Shown: piece after piece, positions 37,201 to 49,200 of the stretch
How positions within the stretch are numbered: position 1 is the stretch's first letter
Layout: each line of letters starts with the position of its first letter
Notes under the pieces: model-generated
Database searches by the model: none
Seen by the model: the letters and a program-made list of their open reading frames with translations, nothing else
What the model was told of the DNA's origin: nothing
Assembly (NCBI GenBank): GCA_914767715.1
Contig: OU612066.1
Span: 8,685,001-8,749,000 of the forward strand
DNA length: 64,000 bases
Source: Membranipora membranacea
Taxonomy: Eukaryota; Bryozoa; Gymnolaemata; Cheilostomatida; Membraniporidae
Direction: 5' to 3'
Translations under genes and position numbers: made by a program

Positions 37201-40200
37201 CTAAGTTCCAAAAATTATAAATTTACTAAGTATGAGTTCTTGTTCAATACAAATTTCCTAACATTTATTTTCAGAACTGATTACTATTAATATAGTATGT
37301 ATAAATATATTAGGGCTGTGCGAGATTGAAGAAAATTGATCTTGATCACATTAATCTTCACGTGTCCAGCTAATCTGCGATTACTCTTACTTTTAATTTC
37401 CCCATCTACTATCTAGTTATTTTATATATGCAGTCTCGTCTAACCCTAAAATAACCACTCCTTGATTGATGTTAGACCAAGGAAGAGTTAAAATATGATC
37501 GGCCGAGTCAGTGTATTTTGCTCAGCTTCATACCCATTATCAAATCAACCACCCAAAACCTATACTGCAGAATCCATTCAACCATACAACCATGTATCAA
37601 ACACAACTCACTCACTAAATCTACCTTATACAGAAATAGAGTCTGTTATCCATTCCCCTGAAATAACTTCCTAATATCCTGGACATATCACTCTTTTGTT
37701 TTCTCAGCCAAGAGCAAAGTAGGAAATAAGCTTGAATAAAACTAGTTCATTACTATGAAACTCCAATAGTAAACAACATTTAGCTGAGGAACCAAACAAC
37801 TTTGATGAGTGGTTTGCAGGACCGGCCCAGCCATAATACCATTACATTTTCTGCATTAGTTGGATGACTGATGGCAATTCAGAATGGTTTGACTTATCTT
37901 GGTCCCTTTCATGTTTCTTCGTTATGAAATTGAATAGAGCACTTCTTTCATTCAGTCAACTGATTGTTTACTTTTAACTATAATTGCAATGTGTTTCCAT
38001 CATAGGCCAGTGTAAGATTACAGTAAGATTACAGTGAGATTACAGTGAGATTACAGTGAGATTACAGTGAGATTACAGTAAGATTACGGTGAGATTACAG
38101 TGAGATTACAGTGAGATTACAGTGAGATTACAGTGAGATTACAGTGAGATTACAGTGAGATTACAGTGAGATTACAGTAAGATTACAGTAAGATTACAGT
38201 AAGATTACAGTTAGATTACAGTAAGATTACAGTAAGATTACAGTAAGATTACAGTAAGATTACAGTAAGATTAAAGGAAGATTACAGGAAGATTACAGTA
38301 AGATTACAGTAAGATTACAGTAAGATTACAGTAAGATTACAGTAAGATTACAGTAAGATTACAGTAAGGTTACAGGAAGATTACAGTAAGATTACAGTAA
38401 GATTACAGTAAGATTACAGTAAGATTACAGTAAGATTACAGGAAGATTACAGTAAGATTACAAAGACTAATCTTATTAACCTTAATATTGCCATGATCGT
38501 GTTAATCTTCTAAATAAGGCGAATAATTCACAGCCCTAATATATAAATACATTATGTATATTATATATGTAAATATATAGTATGGTACTGACAGACGCCT
38601 TACCTGAGATTGGATACACTTGATGAAATCTTTAGAGAATGGCCGCTGACTTGGATTAGATCTGGGGAAGAAATGATGGCTGTTTGGGCAGGAGGGCAGC
38701 ATGACGAATCGGGCTGTGATATCGTAGGGTAAGTTCGGTGAGGGTAAGGTGAGATTGGGCTGCTCTAGAGATTCTGTTTTTGGCTCTACAGAACGAATAG
38801 AAATGCAAACTTTGACAATTGAAGCGTGTACGGTGGAATCTGATTTCCATTGACAAGTTAGGAAAATTGCTTCTGTTGAATTCGTGGCCTTCCGTGGTGC
38901 GGTCGAAAAAGGGATATGTCTAATGAGGCCAAACTTGAAAATCCTGACCTGCAGATGGTATCATCAGAAATTGATTATTGGTATTTGTAATAGATATATC
39001 GAGTTATCACCAAATGATTAGAATATAGCTCAACCATTAGACCTGAGTTTGACATTTCTGTACGGAATGAGGAAATGCAACCAGCAGTCAACAAAACACA
39101 AAAGCTAAGAATAAAATTTTTAACTCTAATCACCTCTCCTACCTCATTTAGTGTTTATCTTCAAATATATAAAATTTACCTGTCACTACAACAGGTGGAA
39201 TTTCTACTGGTCAGACCAGCTTTTGTTGGGAAGGGAAAACAACACAATGTCCATCATTAAAACCAAGCAGAAAGAATCTGATTTGGAATTCAAACTTGAA
39301 ATTTCAGAAAATTGCATTGTGGTTTACTCATAACTATGCAGTGCTTTGGAGCCCAATGTTTGAAGTAGGCATGAGTTGGCTCTCAATAATTTTTTAATTA
39401 TAAACGTACCTGCTTTGACATCAGACTTAATGGTGTGGAGAGTTTCACTGGGAGATTCATGATTAGAGGAAGCAGCAGCGCCCGTCTCTTGTTTAGGATC
39501 ACAGACTGCAGAAGGTTCGAGCTAAAATATGCAAGTACAGCTAAAATACTGGGTCAGGGGGAAAAACATGCTATCACAGAGTAAGGCTATATCCTTACTC
39601 TGTGATACAATGTAATGTAACAACTACAAGTACATTGTTTGTGTCTAATTTAGACTTCAAATTTAGCCATATAAATTTACACTTAGCGATTTAACTTCGA
39701 TGAATTGCATAAAACAGAGGCATATGATACACTACACAAGTGAATGGCAACATCAGCTGATGAGAGGATAATATTTCTGACAGTCATTTTCAGTGAGATT
39801 GATCACCATGACCACAATAAGGGTAACTGCACCTGTTGATCGGTAGGTTCTAAATTTAAATAGATTACAGAGGAATGTCTGCCGTGTGTATTTTGATACC
39901 ACAGTACCTTGATTAAAGGCTCATCCTTAGTAATATCTTCAGTCTTAATGTCTTCTTCACCAGATGCTGCCCCTTCATCTTTCAGACTTGGATCCTCTAT
40001 TGCATTTATATACTCGCTATGTCTAAAAAATTAGACAGCGATAATAAAACCTGCGAAGAAATTCATAAATCAAAGCGTGAACTGAAGGTATTGCAAATCT
40101 GAGTTGATCTCTACATGACTATCACAATGCTAGGACCACAAGAAGAACAAACAGTAATTCCAGCAATACTACACGTGGCTTCTCTGTTACCAAAAATACA

Positions 40201-43200
40201 GAGTGTGAATAGACACTGAGCCAGAATGTATGCCACTCCGATTAAATGCATGGAATGAAGAGTTTGAGAAATACCATATTATATAAGTTTTGTGTGTAGT
40301 TTTCCTTTTCAAAATTCTCGCTCTCATAATGATAACCATGCAACCATGTGTTTTGTGAGCGGAAAATAAAGTTTAACTTCAACTAAAAATTCATATCTAA
40401 AATTTGATTAAGACACATGCTATGTGATATATAATATATCAGATAAGATATATATTATTTGTAAGATATATGCCATATAATATAGGATATATGCTATATA
40501 TGATATATTATATAAGACATATACTATATAAGATATATAATATATAATAGAAGACATATACTATATGAGATAAATGATATATAATATAAGAGATACACTA
40601 TATAAGATATAATATAAGATATACACTATATAAGATATATGATATAACAGTACCTGTTGTAAGCCTCTAACACGGTCTGTGTGACACTCTTCATCTGACT
40701 GAAGAACTCGATTATTGAATCGATAATCTCCAACTGGACATTGGACTTCTAAAGGAAAAAATATCACGAAGGTAAACACTAGAAAAATTCTGCAAAACTA
40801 TTCATCAATAGGAAGGTTTTTGTTAGCGGGTCAATTCCACATCAACAACTCACAAATCATTTAAAGAAGGTGGTATGTCTCGACAAGCTTTCTTTATTGG
40901 TAGGGGTGAGGGGGTGACCAAGACAGGTTTATAAAGCTGTTAGCTGATTGAGAGGTGTACTTGGTGGTGCTGTACCACACTGAAATCGAGATTACACTAA
41001 TGACATTGTATCTCTGATCGCTAGAGTCTATTTAGTATGCGTACCTAACCAGTACCCGCTCCTAATTACTGCAGGTCGTCACACCAAATTCTTTCTGATG
41101 GAACTCATGCAAAGTGAATTGATTCAATCTCTCTCGATCAGAGATATACATGCAATAGTATATCGCGTGATCAGTGTGGTGCTGTACCACCACCAAGATT
41201 TGTGTGAGGATTGGTGGATTGGATAATGCTGTGACTGATCGTGGATCTTACCCGTTGCAGGCCTTGACCACATCCCCAGTACTTACTGACGTCTCATTGA
41301 TAATCTCTATCTGTGCTGTAATACTGTCTAATAGCTGAGATTCTGTAAGTTTGGCACTAGGTTTGGACGATTCCTCTGAAGCTGTTTGAATGTCTTCTGT
41401 GGACGAGAACGGCACATCCTGATCTCCACGTAGATCATCGGACACCTGCTCACACAGCTCACCCAATGTGGAGACATTCAACTCATCAGTGCAGTCCGAC
41501 TCCTTCTCACCAAACTTCTGTCAACATACCATCAGATAAAATGTTCAAAGACAAGTAATTCAAAAGTGAATAGCTTTGATAGTTGCTGTTTTGGCAAGAT
41601 GACCCTTCCCTTGACAGTCAAATGGAGAGGAAAATAGTTTGAGACCAGCAATAAAGTGTTGAAAATAGAACCATAACTCTTTGAAATTGTTTTTTTTTCA
41701 ACCATGAAAGTAACTCTTGAATAAACAGAATTGATTGTACCAAGACTTTTGCTAAATCTTAATCTGGTATCATGGTCATGGAAAGTAATTACCCATAGTC
41801 ATCAAACAAATAGTTAGATTTTAACAAACCATTTTGTCGAGTTTCTGTATTTTCTTGACTAGAGACACGACACAGACTATAAAATTAGCTTCTTCCTCTG
41901 AATCGGCCTGTGGTAGTGACTCTAATCCTCTCAACTAAAACATATTCATCATCATGATAGTTGTGATAAAATTGTTACTGTTTTGTGTTCACAAGTGGCC
42001 TGGCTCTTTATAAACCTTGTACGCACCACACACTAATTCAAACCAAGGAGTAAGAGGAACTAACTTACATCATCTTGGCACAGGTAGCCAATAAGTCTGG
42101 GGGATCCAACAGCTTCAAATAGCATTTTGTGACATTCGTTGATGTGTAATGACGCAATGCTGCATGAACCTGCGTAAAGGCTTTTGAGGCCTCATTCTTG
42201 TGACTGCTAGTCCATATATTTCATGTGGGAGGATGTTATGTTATGCATACTAACTGCAGACAAATTTGACAAAAATAAGACTTACGATATCAGATAGGAA
42301 GGTTGTTATATCGATCTGTGATAATGTCTGCTCTGGATCGCTAAGTTTGTCACTCAATGTGAGCATACTGGATATCAGTCCACCGTAACACGTCGCCTTA
42401 GTAATACTCCTCTCTAAATCCTGTCGTAATGAGATAACATACATGTTCATGGGACATCAACTCTTCACTGAAATAAACTTATTTTATATTTATAGTATCC
42501 ATCGAAAGGGAAATGGAAGGGGGAAAGGGGAGGACAGTATCCACATACAGCCCTGACATCATATAACTTGATACCAGAAACAAGGCATCATTCAAAATAT
42601 AATTTCAGATTAGCTTATTATTCTACTGATCACTTACCCATATTTCCTTTTTATTTATAATTGCTATTAGAGCTATCTTAAGAGAGCGATCAAGCTTTAA
42701 CATCTTTCTGTACAAGACTGGTGCCTGTTAAAACATAAAGCAACAGTGAACAGGTGAATACAGCGAATCGACTTTAGCAGTGCCAGCACAATTTCGTCTG
42801 CTGATGATTGCATGAGATACCTTGAGATGACATTCGCTGTTCTTAGAGCACTTGGGCACTCATCCTTCGCTTACAAGCAGGCAGAGGAGTAAATGACTTT
42901 TGATTGGTAGATGAAGAAAACTCAATACTTTGAAAGTGCAATCTGCTCACCCCTGATAAAGTTTTGAGAATTTTGTTGAAGTCGTCCCAGGGAAGTAGAG
43001 TCCTATTTTGTTGCATGTCTCTTACAGATTCTAACACTCTCTCATAATTTGTCATCAGTTCAGATATGGCTTCGCTTACACTTTTTAACATACATTCTGT
43101 CCTACAATCCATCACAATATACCGGTGGTATAACACTCAATAATACGAACTGACAATACATCAGTGAGAGAACAGAGGTCGGAACGATAATCCATCAATA

Positions 43201-46200
43201 TAGGAAATAGACAACATGTTGAACTGCGGGCATTGTTTATTATGATTTCACTTATTGCAATTTCACTCAAGTTTGAAAATTATTTAGCAAAACTTTCGAA
43301 GATCGCCTAATACAAAGATCTTTGAAAAAGTCAGATGTCACATTTACAGCTTGTTGGATAGAAGAAGATGAAAACAGATGGAACGTTGTTGAAACTTACG
43401 ACTCATAGTTATCCGCCGCTTGCTCAGGGTCGATATGATCTCCAGATGAACCATGATCTGATAGGCTGTCATCACTATCATCAGAATCGCCACCCTCGCT
43501 ACTACTATACTCATCATCCGACTCCTCATGCTGATACAATACAGAGATAACATTATACATATATACTGTCATATTAATGTGAGAACATAATTAAATCGCC
43601 GACTGTTTGATTATTAAATTGCTGACCACTCACATCCATATATGCCATTATAAAAAAACGCAAAAGCATCTAGGAGAGGTTAGCTCAACAAAACTTAAGG
43701 AGAAGTGTTGACTGACAATCTCAGTCAACACTTCTCAGAGCATAAGACAAATATATTCTATGGCCCTCTGCGTATATTTTAAACAGTACGCATTAGTATA
43801 CTGGGCCTTACATAACCACATATGATATATGCACATGACAGTGATATAAAATAAATAACATTACCATGTTGCCGACAAGGAGGAGTTGTTCTGGATAACA
43901 TTGAGAGACACAGCCATCAGCCCACTTAATACTCATCAAACCATCACAGTGTAGCTCCACGACTGAGCCGACAGCATCATCAGTACAACACTGCATATCC
44001 TCCTGAGAGAATATGATAAATACACCATTTATGAAACCTGGCTATGTAAAATGGTATGCAACGATGGACAATGTGAAATTTGGACATCAACAGACCGACC
44101 ACAGAGCTATGAGAGACACATAATGGGGACATAGTATGATGTTGAGTCCGTTAGCATTATTCTCTACAGCTGCTGCATTATTCTCTACTGCTCCCTCAAT
44201 GGCTCATTCCTTGAAATGAGTCCACAGTTTAATTTAGACCTTGCCAGTGTTCTCTTAGTTGGACTAAGAGCTTCAAAACGATACCAAAACCTCAAATCAG
44301 AAAAAAAAACGGGGCGGGGTTTATATTTGACGATCCTGTGGAATAAATTTATTGATATACAAACTCAATGAATACCTAAGTCTTATCTCCTCACACATTT
44401 TGGTGTAGATTTAGTCAGTGATCATGAAACCGCCATACAGACAGGAAAAAGTGTAGCAGAACCAAATTCATATCCGATAAGGCCATCTTATCAGTAGTGA
44501 GCCACAGTAGACTTCTGATTACTAGCTGCACTCACCCGATCATCATAATGAACTCTGATGACGGCAGCACCTGGACGATATTTATACACAGGGTGATCCT
44601 TAATCTCATAGACACTCACTTCTGTGGTGTCTATCAAACACTCGGGTCTGCAACACAAGGAAAGAAATTCGCATAAATAACAACAACATTAACAACCTCC
44701 ATCAATTATCTTCCACCTCCTGAGGCATAAGATACTGTCTTCATTTTCATGACTCACTTATAAACTGGCATCAGACCAAATATAATTGACAGAGATCAAA
44801 AAATCAAATCAAAGGAGGTTCATCTAATCCCGCATAGTTAGCAGTTTTAGTTATGTAACTTACTCTGGACTGGTTTTGAACCATTTGATGTTAGCTAATC
44901 TCTGTGACTCATCCACGGACATAACTACCCCGTACTCATCAGGAGTCGTGTCATCTGAAACTAAATATGAAACCAAAATATGCACAACTCAAAAGTATTC
45001 TACTGCTCAGAGTAACGCTGAATTAACAATCAATGTTCCCCATAATAAATATATATGTAAATAGGATACCATACTATATATTATATTATATGATATATAC
45101 TTATTATTGGTTTTTATGCTGTTCTTGATGTTAGATATACGCAGACCATACTATATATTATATGACAAATATGATCGGTACTAATACTAGATATAAACTT
45201 ACCATCAGCCTTAGCCACATAGTCCCCAGGGAAGAACTCATTATCATCCAGATGATAAACAGAATACATATCACGAGATGGTATGTCTCTCTCCACAGAG
45301 CCGTCCTATAAACAATCATGGAGATATATATTATATATATAATACAATACAATACCTTTATTCTATAACCCTCCAATGGTTATCCACGAAATATATTTGA
45401 CCGGAGCTGTATGCTCATAAAAATGTGAACATTACAAAATATGCCCACTGTCCAGAAAAAAGTGTGTCGACATTGACTTTGCAGATAAATGATGACATGT
45501 ATGGACAGCTTAATAATTATAATCAAACTCAACAATGAGCTCAAAAAAGTCTTTTGTTGATAGCTTACCTGCCATATGACGCTGACAAAAGTCTCAGAGA
45601 GAACAATCTCCACAGGAATCTTCATACCAGGTGCATACTGCTGTGATACTAGTCCCATTTCTCGACTTTTCACTACATTGTTGCGGGCAGCTGTCCGAGT
45701 CTTTTTCCGATTACCACGTCTTGCTTTTAGTGCTATATCGACAACAATAGTATAAAGAAAAGTTTTGTTGATGCAATGTTCAATAATCTTTAAAATAGAG
45801 CCTGTGCTATTTTAAACAACTTGACAACCATCTTGGCCAAGTTATACACTCTTCTTTGTTCCACAAAATCAAACTGAAGGGCCCTATAAACGTAAGTGAT
45901 TACAAAACTTAAGTTACAGCTAAAAGATCTGTGAGATAGGTAAATTATTTCAACCAACTTTGAGGAATTATTAACCAAATAGGGTTTTGTTCATAAAGGT
46001 AATAAACGAAATATGAATATCTTTTTTTGGGGTTGTTCTCTCTCTGACGTAAAACCTCAGAGAGTGGACAACTCTTATTTACACAATCTTAAGATTAAAT
46101 ACAGTATGATTTTCCCTTCTCATGCAACAATTTTAAAGTATATTGTCTATTCAGCTGATTGAATGTATTACTCTTTGACTATGGTAAGACTCTAGTAAGT

Positions 46201-49200
46201 CAATTCTGTTTTCTGTAGTTAATAACAAAATGGATGACACATTTTGCTAAAATTCTTTAGTTCTTAATGACAAACCAATAACTTTGTACATGCATGTTTC
46301 ACAAAACATTACGCATACCCCTTATCATTCGCGATAATATCATCAAATCTAAAACAAGCAGACAGTAGACCAAATACAATGACACATGGGACCAGTTACA
46401 AGAGTACTATGATTACAATATCAATACCCTGATCCGCTAATAATGAACAACTACCACCAAGCACCGGCAGCAATTCTGCCCCCTTACAACATGGCACCGC
46501 AGTTAAAGCTTCTACTACAAATTTGGCCATTGAACATGCAGTATCGACGAAAAAACGTATCGATCAACACCAACAGACACTGATGAGCATAATACCAGGC
46601 TTAAGTTCCACTACAATGAGATTGTGAAAATTGCATAGTATAATACAACTTGGATAAACACTATCAAAATATTATTAATTTTAATGGTAATTTTAAAACT
46701 CATATATGACCCCCCGGTACCCACCTCTGTCTGGTCTGTGAGAAGGCGTAGAAGGTTCTAAATCCTCCCAGTCATCCCCGCTGGCACCTCCTGCACCTCC
46801 ACATGACTCATCCATATCCGTCCAGCCACCACAAGCTTCGCCAGCCATAGAGGAGGTCGTCTCTTCCTTGTAATCATCAGACTTTGTCTCGTCTGAGTCA
46901 TCATTGGGCTGTACACTACAGCTAGACTCCACGGACTACAATATGAGGGATGAGTGATATTGAGAAGAGAGTGACGACAATATAAGAGGCTTCAATCACC
47001 CCAAGTGTTGATGCAAAATGTCAGTACTTTGGTTAATATTGTGCAACGTAAATTTAAATTGTATCAAGAGCTTTCCAACGGTATAAAGAAAGTCAATATT
47101 TTCTGACCCCCGTGTCTTTACCTAAATTACCTCACATAGCAAGGAGACCCTCAACATTGCAATTTAGGTGCGGTACGACATGATCACTCAAAAACATGGA
47201 CACTGATCAAAATAGGTATTCTTGCCATCATTCCCAAATGCGTTACGCGATCCAGATATTTAAAAATAACTCGATCACAGGCAGGTACCTGTGAGTTAGA
47301 ATGTTGAGATGAGTGTATACTTGAGAGAAGTCTAGTTAGTATATGCTGAGTCACCGTGGCCTTCCCCTTAGTGATGATAGTCTCTACACTGTCCTCAGGT
47401 CTAATGGCATAGTAGAATGTGTCACCTAGCTGTGCTGTGGCGTGTGCAAAAGGATCTATAGGCTTCAACCTGAGGATACACACAAATCAAATAATGGCTC
47501 ATGAGTGAACGCCTTGCAATATGAGAAGAGTGCGGGAAATCATCTAGTAAATATATAGTCATCCTGTGTGTATCTGAGATAAGAGCGTGTGATGAGGGTT
47601 CAACATGGTTCAATTCTGAAAATGGTTTAAAAGGAACTTCATTGACACACTAATAATTTCATCCAGCTTTTTATGTTCTTGAATCAGGCAATTAAAGCGT
47701 CACTGTGAGATATTTCTCATCCTACTGACATCAAGGATATATTCTATCGAAAATAATTGAAATAGCCAAGTTGTCTCTGAGAATGATCATGGGTGTCAAT
47801 CACCTGCTTTTTGGTGAGCCCCATCACGTACCACAACCCTCCCCATACTTAGCATACTAGCTGGTTTAAATCTTGAGTTTTTTATATTATAATAATTATG
47901 ACTGGAATTAGCATTAGCACGAGTTATGACCATACCTGTCTAGCTGTGCACCTGTCACCTCACGACTAGGCATAGGAGTTGTGTTATCACAGCCACAAAA
48001 CAACCAGTTCACCTTGACTGTCTCAACTTTGACCTGCAAAATGTTAATAAAGACCATCATGATTACATGAAAGATTTGGTGGTTTTCCATACAACAGCAA
48101 AGTGAGAAGAGGTTATTGAAGAGAGAGAGAGAGAGAGCGAGAAGATAATCTAAACCAGATCAGAATCATCACAGGCACAGCGCAGTTGATGCAGTCCTGT
48201 GGTCAAGTGTCTCAGTGGTCTAGGCACTGAACCTGCTGGACGAACTGTCATGGGGCTGTGATAAACACGACTTCACAGACAAAGGGAGTAGGGGATTTCA
48301 CATCACATGTTCTGTTAGTCTGACCGAGGCTCAAAGTCTGATAAAAACTGTGGTATTGATCATTTCCATGTAAAACCCAAAGATGTGACTACTGTTACCT
48401 GCACAACAGTAACTGTAACTGTTCTCTTAGACTTCTCAGATTTCTTTATACTCTTCAGAGGACCTTTGAGCTTCTGTCCAACAAAATTGTTAGTGAAAGC
48501 GAACTCTGATCCCTACAAAGTAAAACGAGAATGTTTATAATCCGAATCCCGATAATTGTGCAGGAAGAAACATGGCAGCTGATATAATCATTCACCTATC
48601 ATGAATCATTTACTGGTATTTGTTGTCTCAGTCTGTTGTTCAACAGTACGCTATAATCTACTTGATTGATTGGCAATCAGGCAAAGTACATCATAGCTGC
48701 AAATTAAATTAATATTGATCCCAGGCTAAAGTTCCCAAAGGCTCTAACCAGATAGCTCAATGATAATCACTAGCTATGATAGTAGCATGCAATAGGCTTT
48801 GTTACGATGATTGGCATATCAAAAATAACTTTCTTTGTGTATGAAAGATAGCTACGAAGTGAAATTTACTGCGGTAAATTACAAAGAATATAACCATCCC
48901 CTAAAACTTCCAACAACTGTCTCCATTTCGATGTGAGCCCGCCTTGACAAGCTTTATTGATGGAGTGGTGGACAAAACTTGTCAACTATAGTATTCTACG
49001 CATACATGAAATGTGACATGTAGTAGAATCTTTTATGTGGTTTTATTTGACCAGGTATTAGCCTGGTGGTCAGAAATTACCATTGTTGGTATATCACTTC
49101 AAACATGGTGGTAAGGTAAGAATTGTCTGCCCACGTCATAACATACGAATTTGTTAATATCGTTACCGCTCTCTAAATAGTGTGAAGTATTTGAGTTGTT

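Noticed and set aside
38009-38463. CRISPR-like or telomeric array
   Set aside because: The 11-bp units are contiguous with no spacers, and the unit is not a telomere motif. It is a minisatellite inside a transposon.
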